Below the pieces are notes generated by a model, which had not been told where the DNA came from, did no database searches, and worked only from the letters and a program-made list of their open reading frames with translations. DNA of 64,000 nucleotides from Prolixibacter sp. SD074 (GTDB taxonomy: Bacteria; Bacteroidota; Bacteroidia; Bacteroidales; Prolixibacteraceae): NCBI RefSeq assembly GCF_009617895.1, contig NZ_BLAW01000001.1, positions 1,417,001 to 1,481,000 on the forward strand. The letters are read 5' to 3'. Positions 19,328-28,791 of the stretch are shown here, one piece after another. Made by a program: the position numbers and the translations under genes. Position 1 is the first letter of the stretch, and the number at the start of each line of letters is the position of its first letter.

Positions 19328-19415
19328 TAAATTTCATGCTTATGATTTCCCAATTTCATGCTTACGAAAAAAAATTTCATAGGCATGAAATTTTAAAATC
19401 ATGCCTATGAAATTT
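19328..19415. repeat. repeat cluster with a 17-bp perfect hairpin
   Basis: Arms AAATTTCATAGGCATGA (19372-19388) and TCATGCCTATGAAATTT (19399-19415) pair perfectly around a 10-base AT loop. Just before them stand two direct near-copies of the arm (AATTTCATGCTTAYGA, at about 19330 and 19352). The cluster lies between convergent genes, so it may end transcription from both sides, but the stem is AT-rich for a terminator. Confidence 0.75.
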
Positions 19416-19473
19416 GTTAACGCCAAACATCCTTTTTTTAAAGGGCTTTCGGGGATAAAGGGCGTGTTTGTTT

Positions 19474-20361
19474 TTAGTCACGAAAACGTTTCAGCAAATC
19501 GCCGTAAGCATCGATGCGGCGATCGCGTAAAAACGGCCACCAGCGACGAACATTTTCCGAACGTTCCAGATCAATATCGACCAACAGGTTGGCTTCCGAA
19601 TCGTTAGGAGCAGTTGCCAGTAGTTCTCCCTGTGGCCCGGCCACGAAACTATTTCCCCAGAACTGGATACCGTTGGTTTGTCCGGAATGATCGGGCTCAT
19701 GCCCCACCCGGTTGACGGAAATAACCGGAAGACCGTTTGCTACAGCATGTCCGCGCTGCGAAATCATCCAGGCATCGAGCTGCCGTTGTTGTTCATCTTT
19801 CGGGTCGGAAGATTCCCAACCAATGGCCGTTGGGTAAATCAGCACTTCGGCGCCAGCCAAAGCCATCAAACGGGCTGCTTCGGGGTACCATTGGTCCCAG
19901 CAGACCAAAACGCCCAACCGGCCTACCGAGGTATTAATTGGTTCGAACCCCGTATCGCCCGGCGTGAAATAGAACTTTTCGTAATAAGCCGGATCATCGG
20001 GGATATGCATTTTACGGTATTTCCCGGCAATCGAACCATCTTTCTCGAAAACCACCGCCGTGTTATGATACAAACCAGGCGCCCGCTTCTCAAACAACGA
20101 TGTGACAAGTACAATACCATGTTCGCGGGCAACCTGGCTGTAATATTCCGTAGACGGGCCTGGAACCGGTTCCGCCAAATCAAACTGACAAACCTCTTCC
20201 GTCTGGCAGAAATAGAGGCTGTTGTGCAACTCCTGCAACACGACCAATTCCGCACCACCATTCGCACAAATGGCAATGTTCCCGGTCACTTTATCAATGT
20301 TACCCTGAATGTTTTCTGAATTTGACTGCTGAATCAGTCCGGCTTTTATTGTTTTGCCCAT
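19474..20361 (-). CDS. aguB: N-carbamoylputrescine amidase
   Basis: 295 residues, the usual size. It hydrolyses N-carbamoylputrescine to putrescine, CO2 and ammonia, the second step of the agmatine route to polyamines. It is a nitrilase-fold enzyme with the Glu-Lys-Cys triad visible: Glu44 in VLQELHN, Lys117 in GKYRKMHIPDD and Cys154 in LVCWDQWYPE. The stretch YPTAIGWE and the end ERSENVRRWWPFLRDRRIDAY are typical of AguB. It lies 22 bases downstream of aguA on the same strand, so the two steps are co-transcribed. Confidence 0.96.
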   Translation of the reverse strand: MGKTIKAGLIQQSNSENIQGNIDKVTGNIAICANGGAELVVLQELHNSLYFCQTEEVCQFDLAEPVPGPSTEYYSQVAREHGIVLVTSLFEKRAPGLYHNTAVVFEKDGSIAGKYRKMHIPDDPAYYEKFYFTPGDTGFEPINTSVGRLGVLVCWDQWYPEAARLMALAGAEVLIYPTAIGWESSDPKDEQQRQLDAWMISQRGHAVANGLPVISVNRVGHEPDHSGQTNGIQFWGNSFVAGPQGELLATAPNDSEANLLVDIDLERSENVRRWWPFLRDRRIDAYGDLLKRFRD

Positions 20362-20383
20362 AATTCTCTTGATTTTTCAATTT

Positions 20384-21418
20384 CTACAACACGCCTTTGG
20401 GAAACTGCATGGTGACGCAATGCAACGAGCCGTGCTGTTTGATAAGGGGCAAACAGTTGATGCCAACGACTTCCCTGTCGGGGAAAGCTTCCTGAAGCAC
20501 TTTCCCGGCTTCTTCATCCTTCTCTGTTCCATAAAACGGCAGGAGAACGGCATTGTTCAGAATGAGGAAATTGGCATACGTAGCCGGTAACCTGTCTCCG
20601 TCATCGTATACAGCATCAGCCATTGGTAAGGCCAGCAAACGATAAGGTTTTCCCTCCAACGTTGTGAAAGACTTTAATTCATCTTCCATTCGTTGTAAAG
20701 CTTCAAAATTCTCATCTTCCGGGTCCGAACAGTTGACGTAGGCAATGGTTTCCGCATCGCAAAACCGGGCCAGCGTATCGACATGACTATCGGTATCGTC
20801 CCCTGCAAGGCGACCATTGTGCAGCCACAAAATCCGCTTCAAACCAAAAACATCCGTCAGCAGATGCTCAATTTCTTCCCTGTTCATGTGCTCATTCCGG
20901 TTGAGCGATAACATGCATTCCGTGGTGGTGAGTATTGTACCCTCGCCATCCGATTCAATAGCGCCACCTTCGAGCACAAACTGCAGAAAGTTAGCGTATC
21001 CGGCATTTGCCGAAAAAGCCTCTTTGTTGAAAAGGCGGCGGGTAATCTGATTATCGTGATTTGAAGGGAACTTCTGGCCCCAGCCATTAAACCGAAAGTC
21101 GAACAAAATCGGGGCGCCATTGCGGAACACCGTAATCGGGCCGTGATCGCGTGCCCAGGTATCGTTGGATCGAACTTCGTACAAATGCACATTCTCCAGG
21201 TTGGTTCCAGCCAGTTTCTTCTTCAATCCGGCTGCATCCGGACAGACAATCAGTAATTGTTCGCGCATTGCAATTTCTCTCGCTATCGCGATGAAAGTCT
21301 GCTCCACTTCGTCAAGCATTTCCGCCCAGTCCGTCCCGGCGTGAGGCCAGGTCAGCATCACGCCGCTTTGCGGATACCACTCGGCCGGAAGAAAGGTGTT
21401 TGCACTTACTTTTGTCAT
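20384..21418 (-). CDS. aguA: agmatine deiminase
   Basis: 344 residues. It converts agmatine to N-carbamoylputrescine and ammonia in the cytoplasm and feeds the aguB product. Family marks are the N-terminal PAEWYPQSGVMLTWPH, NDTWARDHGPI in the active site, the acidic-His stretch AGDDTDSHVD, and the catalytic Cys near the C-terminus in GSLHCVTMQFP (Cys334). A TACATTTG box sits only 5 bases upstream of the ATG (21423-21430). If used, the mRNA would be almost leaderless; the conserved N-terminus argues against a later start. Confidence 0.96.
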   Translation of the reverse strand: MTKVSANTFLPAEWYPQSGVMLTWPHAGTDWAEMLDEVEQTFIAIAREIAMREQLLIVCPDAAGLKKKLAGTNLENVHLYEVRSNDTWARDHGPITVFRNGAPILFDFRFNGWGQKFPSNHDNQITRRLFNKEAFSANAGYANFLQFVLEGGAIESDGEGTILTTTECMLSLNRNEHMNREEIEHLLTDVFGLKRILWLHNGRLAGDDTDSHVDTLARFCDAETIAYVNCSDPEDENFEALQRMEDELKSFTTLEGKPYRLLALPMADAVYDDGDRLPATYANFLILNNAVLLPFYGTEKDEEAGKVLQEAFPDREVVGINCLPLIKQHGSLHCVTMQFPKGVL

Positions 21419-21441
21419 GGCGCAAATGTAGAATTTTTCTG

Positions 21442-22806
21442 TTATTGCTTATCAGCCGGAAAGGCAGCTAATACTTCTTTAAGAAAACCATCCTGATTGA
21501 AATGTTCCTGGGAAAATCCCAACCGGACCACCACCAATTTCTTTGAGGGAATGATAAACACCCGCTGTCCGCGATGTCCATCGCAATAGAACATATCTTC
21601 CGGCGCATCGGGTATCGATTTATCGCGGTTCAGCCAGAACTGCGCACCATAATTGCCTTTTGATGCAGGAGCGGGAGTCCGGGTATATTTCACCCAATCG
21701 GGAGAAACAATGGTATCGCCCTGCCAGATTCCGTTGTCCAGGAACAAAAGTCCGAACCTCGCCCAGTCACGAGCCGTGGCATAACCGTACGATGAGCCAA
21801 CAAAGTTTCCGGCGGCATCGGTCTCCATCAGCATGCTGCGCATCCCGATTTTATTGAATATTTCCTTCCGGGGAAAATCGAGGTAGTCACTATCATTACC
21901 GATGATGTGCCGAATCATTCCGGAAAGAACATTCGTTGTACCCGAAGAGTAATACCACTGAGTTCCGGGCTTCACGCCGTAAGGCGCGTTCGCAGCTGCT
22001 TTGTAAACATCAGCCTTGCGGTACAGCATCACGGTTACATCGGATACATTACCGTAATCCTCGTTCCATTTCAACCCGCTACTCATGTGCATCAGGTTAT
22101 TAATGGTAATACTCTTTCGCTGATCATTTTGCCATTCAGGTATCGGCGCCGGTTCGTTGACATTCAGTTTTCCTTCCCGTTTTAAAACACCCAACATGGC
22201 ATTAATGATGCTTTTGTCCATCGACCATCCCCACAGCCGGGTTTCCGGTGTAATACCTCTTTGCACCCAATACTCCTCGCCTACCAACTGATTTTTATAC
22301 ACAACAACAACAGCGGCAGTCCTTTTCAGATCTTCGTCTGCATGGTCGAAGGCACCATCCATGGCTTTCTTCAACTTTGTATAATTAATCTCGGGAAATA
22401 TTGTATCCTTTAATTGGTCACCGGTAGGCCAGGCCACCTCAAACGGGTCGGCAGGTTGCGGCGCTAATTGTTTATGCGATTCAGAGCGAACTTCTTTCTC
22501 CGGCATATCACCAACCAGCGTGCAGCCAAGCCCTTCACGGTAAACGGCCGTTTGATGGGCCACTCCCAAAAAAGAAGTTGTTACGGTTTTCTTCTGATAA
22601 TCAATCTTGCTATGGGTATATTTTACAATGGAATAATCCAGATCCTGAGCAATTACCTGATTGGCATTCCGGTGAGCGACAAAAACTCCGGATGCCAAAC
22701 ATTTGGCACCATAGCCGGTAGCAATATAAAATCGGGGATATTGCCATGCAACCAATGCAACAACGATAAGAACCAATGAGAGAGGGATAATCCTTTTCAG
22801 CTTCAT
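21442..22806 (-). CDS. serine hydrolase of the beta-lactamase/NylB type, membrane-anchored
   Basis: 454 residues. An N-terminal hydrophobic segment (about 5-21) exports it to or anchors it in the periplasm. The catalytic domain has SMDKS (SxxK, Ser195 and Lys198), YYSSGTTN as the Tyr motif, and a late HRGQRVFIIPSKKLVVVRLG, as in class C-like esterases and 6-aminohexanoate-dimer hydrolases. Substrate is unknown; such proteins act as esterases, peptidases or amidases. It lies upstream of aguA on the same strand with a 23-base gap, so co-transcription is possible. A -7 box (22831-22838) precedes it. Confidence 0.88.
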   Translation of the reverse strand: MKLKRIIPLSLVLIVVALVAWQYPRFYIATGYGAKCLASGVFVAHRNANQVIAQDLDYSIVKYTHSKIDYQKKTVTTSFLGVAHQTAVYREGLGCTLVGDMPEKEVRSESHKQLAPQPADPFEVAWPTGDQLKDTIFPEINYTKLKKAMDGAFDHADEDLKRTAAVVVVYKNQLVGEEYWVQRGITPETRLWGWSMDKSIINAMLGVLKREGKLNVNEPAPIPEWQNDQRKSITINNLMHMSSGLKWNEDYGNVSDVTVMLYRKADVYKAAANAPYGVKPGTQWYYSSGTTNVLSGMIRHIIGNDSDYLDFPRKEIFNKIGMRSMLMETDAAGNFVGSSYGYATARDWARFGLLFLDNGIWQGDTIVSPDWVKYTRTPAPASKGNYGAQFWLNRDKSIPDAPEDMFYCDGHRGQRVFIIPSKKLVVVRLGFSQEHFNQDGFLKEVLAAFPADKQ

Positions 22807-22830
22807 TTGATGGAATTTTATGTTTCAAAC

Positions 22831-22838
22831 CAAAGATA
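22831..22838 (-). promoter_or_regulatory. -7 box upstream of the serine hydrolase gene
   Basis: The minus strand reads TATCTTTG, a full TAnnTTTG match, 25 bases before the start codon. No clear -33 TTG is seen. Confidence 0.5.
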
Positions 22839-22913
22839 ATGATAAATCTGTGACCATTAAATGTTGCTTAATTCCGTTAAATACACCCGTTATCCATGAT
22901 AGCAATTTTTTGT

Positions 22914-22921
22914 TACTTTTG
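22914..22921 (+). promoter_or_regulatory. -7 box upstream of the GNAT-like gene
   Basis: TACTTTTG matches TAnnTTTG, 32 bases before the ATG at 22954. Confidence 0.5.
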
Positions 22922-22953
22922 AACATTTAACCGCCAGGCAAACCACCGATTCC

Positions 22954-24180
22954 ATGAAGAACACACAGGCCTATCGTTTGATTGAAGTCATTGATGAGCA
23001 AACCCATAACGAGTTTTTCGATCTACCGGTACAACTTTACCGCAACGATAAGAACTGGTCACAACCGCTTGATAATGATATTCTTGCCATTCTCGATCCG
23101 GAACGCAACAAACTTTTAGCAGAAGGTGAAAGCCAGTGCTGGATTTTAAAAGACGAATCCGAAAGTACTGTTGGACGAATCGCCGCATTCTATGAAAAAG
23201 AATCAGCCGTTACGAACGAGCAGCCAACCGGAGGGGTAGGTTTTTTCGAATGCATCAATGATAAAGATGCTGCTTTCATGTTGTTCGATGCCGGAAAAGA
23301 GTGGTTGAAAGAGCGGGGTATGGAAGCCATGGACGGACCGGTAAGTTTAGGTATGCGGGATTCATTCTGGGGCTGTTTGGTTGATGGATTTCACGAGCCG
23401 GTGTATAACATGCCCTATAATTTCCCTTACTACCGTGAATTATTTGAGGCCTATGGCTTTCGTGATTACTTCAGACAACACACTTACCAGCGAAAATTTG
23501 AACCCGGAGGACTACATCCGGCCATCAGAAGGCGTGCCGATTACCTGCTCAGCCAACCCGAATATCATGTAAAAATGATAGAAAAGGGCAACAAGCAATT
23601 TGCCTACGATTTCAAGGAGGTTTATAATAAAGCGTGGGCTGAATTTAACGGGATTAAAGGACTGAGCGAGCAAGAAGCGATGGAATTGCTGAAAACCATG
23701 GAACCCATTATGGACGAACGCCTGGTTTACTTTGCCTACCACAAGGACCAACCCATTGGCTTTTTCGTGATGATGCCGGATCTTGGGCAAATTTCCCGCC
23801 GTTTCAGGGGCAAATGGAATTGGCTGACCCGGTTGAGATTCTTCTATCACCTGAAAATATCCCAATCTGTCGATCGTGTCATTGGACGAATATTCGGCGT
23901 GATACCGGAATTTCAGGGGAAAGGTGTGGAAGGTGCCATGGTGATGGCCTTCGAGAAAGAAGCGATGAAACCATCATTCCCCTACAAAACGCTCGAATTA
24001 AACTGGATTGGCGACTTTAATCCGGTAATGATGAAAGTGGCCGAATTTATCGGCGGCAAAATCTACAAAACGCATATCACCTACCGTTATCTCTTCGACC
24101 GGAATAAGGAATTTAAGCGGGCTCCGAAAGTCAACATGTCGAAGAAAAAGCCGGCCAGTACTCCTTCAGTCAAATTTTAA
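22954..24180 (+). CDS. GNAT-like protein, function unknown
   Basis: 408 residues, no signal peptide. The middle and C-terminal parts suggest an acyltransferase of the GNAT type: a strand with VGRIAAFYE at about 70, then IGRIFGVIPEFQGKGVEGAMV (about 308-328), which resembles the acetyl-CoA loop motif (Q/R-x-x-G-x-G/A), and then TLELNWIGDFNPVMMKVAEF. Similar long proteins are common in Bacteroidota and are usually left as hypothetical. The acceptor is not known. It is a single gene between a divergent serine hydrolase and the sensor kinase. Confidence 0.75.
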   Translation: MKNTQAYRLIEVIDEQTHNEFFDLPVQLYRNDKNWSQPLDNDILAILDPERNKLLAEGESQCWILKDESESTVGRIAAFYEKESAVTNEQPTGGVGFFECINDKDAAFMLFDAGKEWLKERGMEAMDGPVSLGMRDSFWGCLVDGFHEPVYNMPYNFPYYRELFEAYGFRDYFRQHTYQRKFEPGGLHPAIRRRADYLLSQPEYHVKMIEKGNKQFAYDFKEVYNKAWAEFNGIKGLSEQEAMELLKTMEPIMDERLVYFAYHKDQPIGFFVMMPDLGQISRRFRGKWNWLTRLRFFYHLKISQSVDRVIGRIFGVIPEFQGKGVEGAMVMAFEKEAMKPSFPYKTLELNWIGDFNPVMMKVAEFIGGKIYKTHITYRYLFDRNKEFKRAPKVNMSKKKPASTPSVKF

Positions 24181-24315
24181 AGGCTTGAGTGTAGCCACAA
24201 CAGAATCATTCGCATTAAAAACGAAAGTAAGGGTTATACCTCATTTTTTATTCTACTTTCTTTCAGTTGGTGTAGATAATTGGCATATTGCATTTTGTAA
24301 TATAACGATTTGTGC

Positions 24316-26787
24316 ATGAAGAAGAACGCCCCGGAAAAATGGATAAAAGCCAAGTTGACGGCAGGCTTCCTGATTGTGTTTGTCATTGCCCTTCTATTCT
24401 TCGGGATTAGTTACGTGAGTGTGGTTCGGGTTATTAAAAACCAATCGTACAACGATAACTTCCCCAAAAAGATGGTCCTCCTCAACAGGGCGCTTTCACA
24501 GATGATTGAAGCAGAAGGATATGGCCGGATTTATGGTATTACTGAAGATCCGAAATTTAAGGAACTGTATCACAACAAACGAGACTCTATAGAGATATTG
24601 GTCAATAATCTGCACCAATATTTTTCCGACACGCTGGCTTTAAACCAAATCGACACCATCCAGAGCTTGTTCAGCGAAAAAGAACAATTGATGGAAAGCC
24701 TCATACAAATCAACATCATCAATAAATACCGGAAACAGTACGGTGAATTGATTAGCATTATCCCCGATAGCCTGGAATTTGAAATTACCTACACCAAATA
24801 CACGTCGACTTTTACTGATTCCATTGAAAAAAAGGGTACTCCATTAAAACGTAATACCCTGCAAAAGCTTTCTGATTTCCTTACCGGGAAAAAGCAAGAA
24901 CCGACAAATTACAAGGTTCCCGTGATTGAACAACGGATCGATTCCTCAAAAGTAAGTCATATCCGGAAGGATTCAACCTTAATTCAGGTTAAACGTGAAC
25001 TATCACAGTTTCAGGCACAACAGGCCAGGTTTGCCCGGGCCCTCAGCACGCAGGAACAACAACTGGTTAAGTTGGATAACCAGATTATGAATAAGATTCG
25101 GGAAGTTGTTCAATCACTTGAAGATGAAGCTTTCCGAATGTCTGCAGTGAAGAGCCGGGAAATGGAATCGATGCGTGGAAAGACGTTCAATCAACTAATT
25201 TACCTGGGAATTTCAGCGTTGATCATCTTTGCATTATTCATTCTTTGGGTTAACCGTGACATCCTACGTAGCCGCCGCCTGAATGACCAGCTACGCTCAT
25301 CCAAGGATAAGGTGGACGAACTACTAAAAGTGAAGGAAAAATTCCTGGCCAACATGAGCCACGAAATCCGTACGCCATTAACATCAGTCATCGGTTTTGC
25401 CGAATTACTTTCGGAAGGATTGGCCGATAAACCTCAAGCCGACATGGCTAAAACGCTGCTAAGCTCAGCGCGTCATCTTCACCGAATGGTCAACGAGATT
25501 CTTGATTTTTCAAGGATTGAAGCAAACATGGTCAACCTGAGTGAAGATGAAATTAAGGCTGATGAGTTGATGAAAGAGGTCTTTGAAGAGATGAAACTGG
25601 CCGCTCAAAACAAAAAAATTGGCTTCAGCTTTGAAGTCGAAGAGGGGCTTATTGATTTCAGCGCCGACCGGATGCGGTTAAAGCAGGTGCTTATTAACCT
25701 GGTTGGAAACGCAATTAAATTCACACAGGAAGGGTACGTCAAGTTCTCAGTAAAACGGGAAGATCACAAACTTGCTTTCGCGGTAACCGATACAGGTATC
25801 GGCATTCCGGAAGATCAGAAGGAGAAAATTTTTGAAGAATTTTCACAAGTAGACAATTCGAAAACGAAACAGACCGGAGGTACTGGCCTTGGCCTTTCCA
25901 TCAGCAAAAGATTGATTAAACTGATGGAAGGCGCAATATGGCTGGAAAGCGAAGAAGGAAGCGGAAGTACATTCCACTTTACCATTCCGATGAAAGAGGC
26001 GACCGGAAATCAACTAAGTAATGAAATAATTGCACCTGATTTTCTTACCGGGAAAAAAATACTTTGTATCGATGACGATCCATTGGTACACCAGTTGCTG
26101 GAAGCACTCATTCATGATATGAACGGCGAAAAGATTTCAGCTTATACACCCGTCGAAGCGCTGAATTACCTCAAAAAAGACACTTTCGACCTGATTATTT
26201 CCGACGTGCAGATGCCCAACACTGATGGGATTTCATTGGCCAAAACCATCAGGGAGAAATTTAGTTCCTACACGCCGGTATTAATTTTGACCGCAAACCT
26301 GAGTGAAAGCAGGTTAGAAGAGATTTCGCTTATTGAAAATGTGTGGGCGATGCCCAAACCATTTACCCGAAAATCGCTTGCGGAGAAATTTCATGCCATC
26401 CTTAACGGGAAAGATATCGAGGACTTCCAGCGAAAAGAAAGAACGCAGGCAAGTTTCAGCCTGGACGAGATTAAAACTTTTTCGGGCGAAGATGATGAAT
26501 TACTCCGCACCGTTACCGAAACCTTCATCCTGAATGCTGATGAGAGTATTTCGTTGCTAAAAATGATGGAGAAGGACAATGACATTCCCGGAATCAGGAA
26601 AACCGCTCATAAAATGCTGACTGGCTTCCGTCAATTTGCTATTTCGGATGGCGTAGTAATTCTGAAACAACTGGAATCCGCAGATGATAATCCATCCACA
26701 CGGGATATAATCCGGGCCTCCATTATTGCATTAAGCCAGTTATGGAATGATGTCAGAGCACTTATTATTGAAGACGTAATATCTTAA
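24316..26787 (+). CDS. hybrid sensor histidine kinase
   Basis: About 823 residues from ATG 24316; a TTG two codons upstream is less likely. Order of parts: TM1 (about 14-38), a periplasmic sensor of about 250 residues of no recognised family, TM2 (about 295-313), HisKA with SHEIRTP (His349), HATPase with the N box LINLVGNAIKFT and G boxes DTGIGIP and GTGLGLSI, a receiver domain with the phospho-Asp in LIISDVQMP (about 631), and an HPt domain with HKM (His about 764). The complete relay in one protein suggests output through a separate regulator. It is convergent with the sigma54 response regulator, and the two stop codons overlap by 4 bases (26784-26787). Confidence 0.95.
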   Translation: MKKNAPEKWIKAKLTAGFLIVFVIALLFFGISYVSVVRVIKNQSYNDNFPKKMVLLNRALSQMIEAEGYGRIYGITEDPKFKELYHNKRDSIEILVNNLHQYFSDTLALNQIDTIQSLFSEKEQLMESLIQINIINKYRKQYGELISIIPDSLEFEITYTKYTSTFTDSIEKKGTPLKRNTLQKLSDFLTGKKQEPTNYKVPVIEQRIDSSKVSHIRKDSTLIQVKRELSQFQAQQARFARALSTQEQQLVKLDNQIMNKIREVVQSLEDEAFRMSAVKSREMESMRGKTFNQLIYLGISALIIFALFILWVNRDILRSRRLNDQLRSSKDKVDELLKVKEKFLANMSHEIRTPLTSVIGFAELLSEGLADKPQADMAKTLLSSARHLHRMVNEILDFSRIEANMVNLSEDEIKADELMKEVFEEMKLAAQNKKIGFSFEVEEGLIDFSADRMRLKQVLINLVGNAIKFTQEGYVKFSVKREDHKLAFAVTDTGIGIPEDQKEKIFEEFSQVDNSKTKQTGGTGLGLSISKRLIKLMEGAIWLESEEGSGSTFHFTIPMKEATGNQLSNEIIAPDFLTGKKILCIDDDPLVHQLLEALIHDMNGEKISAYTPVEALNYLKKDTFDLIISDVQMPNTDGISLAKTIREKFSSYTPVLILTANLSESRLEEISLIENVWAMPKPFTRKSLAEKFHAILNGKDIEDFQRKERTQASFSLDEIKTFSGEDDELLRTVTETFILNADESISLLKMMEKDNDIPGIRKTAHKMLTGFRQFAISDGVVILKQLESADDNPSTRDIIRASIIALSQLWNDVRALIIEDVIS

Positions 26788-28142
26788 AGTTCAATATTAT
26801 ACAAATGTAATTTATTGTACAGTGTCTTTCTGTCAATCCCAAGTAATTTGGCTGTCTTCGTCTTGTTATAGCGGGTTTTTTCAAGCGCCTGTAAAATGGC
26901 TTCCCTCTCAGAAAGACTTTTGACTTCTTTTAAGTCATTGGCCGATTGTTGATCGCCCTGATGATTGTTGCTTTCTGAATTATTCCTGTAGATTTCTTCC
27001 GGCAGTACCTCCCGGTGAATTTCATCTGATTTACTAAGCAAAACAGCGCGGCGAATAATGTTCCGCATCTCCCTGAGATTACCGGGCCATTCATACCTCA
27101 TAAATATGCGCTGTACTTCTTCGTCAAATCCCAAAATGAGTTTATCAAATTCAGCGACCGCATCTTCCAGAAAAAACTCAGCAAACATCATCAGGTCGGC
27201 TTCGCGCTCACGCAAAGGAGCAAGCACCATATTGAATTCGTTCAAACGGTGGTACAAGTCTTCCCTGAACCGTCCCTCGTCGACAGCCCTTTTCAAATTT
27301 TCATTCGTTGCAGCAATAATTCGTGCCTTGATAGGAAATTCGTTATTCCCTCCTACTTTCCGTCCCATTCGTTCATGAATGGCCCGTAAAAGCTTTATTT
27401 GCACATCATAGGAAAGGTTGCCAATTTCATCCAGGAAAATGGTCCCCTCGCCTACAGCTTCAAAATGACCTGTCTTATCATTCACTGCCCCGGTGAACGA
27501 GCCTTTTACGTGACCAAACAATTCGCTGGCAGCAATATCGGGATGCAGGGCGCCACAGTCAACCGCAACAAACGGTTCCTTTTTACGCTTACTCAGCTCA
27601 TGAATCCGACGGGCTACGTACTCTTTCCCGGTGCCGCTGTCTCCGATAATTAAAACAGAAATATCGGTTGGGGCAACTATGCGAATATGTTCTTCTATTT
27701 TCCGGGCTTCCGCACTGGTTCCCACCAAAAATTTCCGGCGGTTCCGCGGTCCCTTTTTTTTCTTTTCCGAAGTTTCCCGCTTTTTCAACCCCTCTTTGAT
27801 AACATGAAACAGTTCATCGGAATTGACAGGCTTGGTAACATATTCAAATGCCCCTAATTTGACAGCTTCGACAGCTACACGAATATCGGAATAGGCAGTA
27901 ATCAGAATAACAACAGTGGCAGGCGCCAACTTCTTACTCTCCTTTAACACATCAATACCGGTACCATCAGGCAAACGGTAATCAGTTAAAACTAAATCAT
28001 AGGTATTCTTTGCCAATGACTGACTGGCCTTTTGATAATCATGAGCAGTATCGGCTTCAAAGCCTTTTCGTTTTAAAAACCCCTGCAATAGCATGCAGAA
28101 GGAGGTATCATCATCAACAATCAGTAATCGGGGCATGTCCAT
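26784..28142 (-). CDS. sigma54-dependent response regulator, NtrC family
   Basis: 452 residues. The receiver domain carries phospho-Asp54 in LVLTDYRLPDG. The AAA+ domain has Walker A GDSGTGKE, the sigma54-contact loop written GSFTGA (consensus GAFTGA), GTIFLDEIGNL as Walker B, and the R-finger region WPGNLREMRNIIRRA. A Fis-type HTH (NKTKTAKLLGIDRKTLYNKL) ends the protein. It should activate sigma54 promoters when phosphorylated. Its 3' end overlaps the end of the hybrid kinase gene, and the pair is a plausible signalling partnership, although the genes are convergent and not an operon. Confidence 0.95.
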   Translation of the reverse strand: MDMPRLLIVDDDTSFCMLLQGFLKRKGFEADTAHDYQKASQSLAKNTYDLVLTDYRLPDGTGIDVLKESKKLAPATVVILITAYSDIRVAVEAVKLGAFEYVTKPVNSDELFHVIKEGLKKRETSEKKKKGPRNRRKFLVGTSAEARKIEEHIRIVAPTDISVLIIGDSGTGKEYVARRIHELSKRKKEPFVAVDCGALHPDIAASELFGHVKGSFTGAVNDKTGHFEAVGEGTIFLDEIGNLSYDVQIKLLRAIHERMGRKVGGNNEFPIKARIIAATNENLKRAVDEGRFREDLYHRLNEFNMVLAPLREREADLMMFAEFFLEDAVAEFDKLILGFDEEVQRIFMRYEWPGNLREMRNIIRRAVLLSKSDEIHREVLPEEIYRNNSESNNHQGDQQSANDLKEVKSLSEREAILQALEKTRYNKTKTAKLLGIDRKTLYNKLHLYNIEL

Positions 28143-28791
28143 TAATTATCAGGCAAAGATTATCGGTAAATAAATCGGTTCGCGAATAAAGATAAGATTT
28201 TTAGGTTGAAACCCTTTTATTCAACGCATAAAAGGTAAATGATATTATACAGTAAAAAATAAAAAAGCGGATTGTTCAAACAACCCGCTTTTATGTAAAA
28301 AACTTTAAATCGGTAGGATTCCCAACCTACCTTAGTGAATTCTCTCAAAACCTAATTTATAAGAACGCCTGACATTACTCTATTAAAACGATGGGAGCAG
28401 AATCAGCAGCCATCCCCCTTTTTTATGGCTGCCTTCATCTTTTCCCGGTCTTTCATGAGTAGTCAATAAACATTTTGTGCCGTCTGTACCAGGTCAACCC
28501 CCCGGGTAATATCCCACCATTACACCGAAAGGTTTGGTTCCTGTCATTTCCGGCACATCTTGCGATAATAAACCTAAACCTAAATTCTGAATGTGTCGTC
28601 GATAGGCCGCCCCATTGTGGCCAACCGTGCCAGGAAAACCACACGAGAGCAGCCTTGACTAAACAATACAAGTATGAACGGTATTTAGAAATCAACGATT
28701 TAAAGTTTATTCGTGAACAGTAAATGTCCTGGTGTCTTCACAATTGGTTTTCTAATTTTCGTTGGAATTTACTGCCCAATTAATCACCCGA
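28143..28791. other. 650-bp region without a convincing gene
   Basis: Between the response regulator and the PepSY-like genes. It holds a minus-strand terminator (28259-28293), a hairpin at about 28408-28433 (GCAGCCAT / ATGGCTGC), and two short overlapping open frames (28475-28723 plus, 28453-28695 minus) whose composition does not look coding. On the minus strand an ATG at about 28456 begins 17 codons (MKDREKMKAAIKKGDGC) before a TGA. This may be a relic. Confidence 0.5.
28259..28293 (-). terminator. intrinsic terminator
   Basis: AAAAGCGGATTGTT pairs with AACAACCCGCTTTT (one mismatch), followed on the minus strand by a T run. It would end leftward transcription from the PepSY-like genes, which lie about 500 bases away. 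Confidence 0.7.

Noticed and set aside
28400-28456. Short minus frame MKDREKMKAAIKKGDGC followed by TGA as a selenoprotein or gene end
   Set aside because: There is no selenocysteine-insertion hairpin of the known type and the frame is 17 codons with a stop just upstream, so it cannot be supported.
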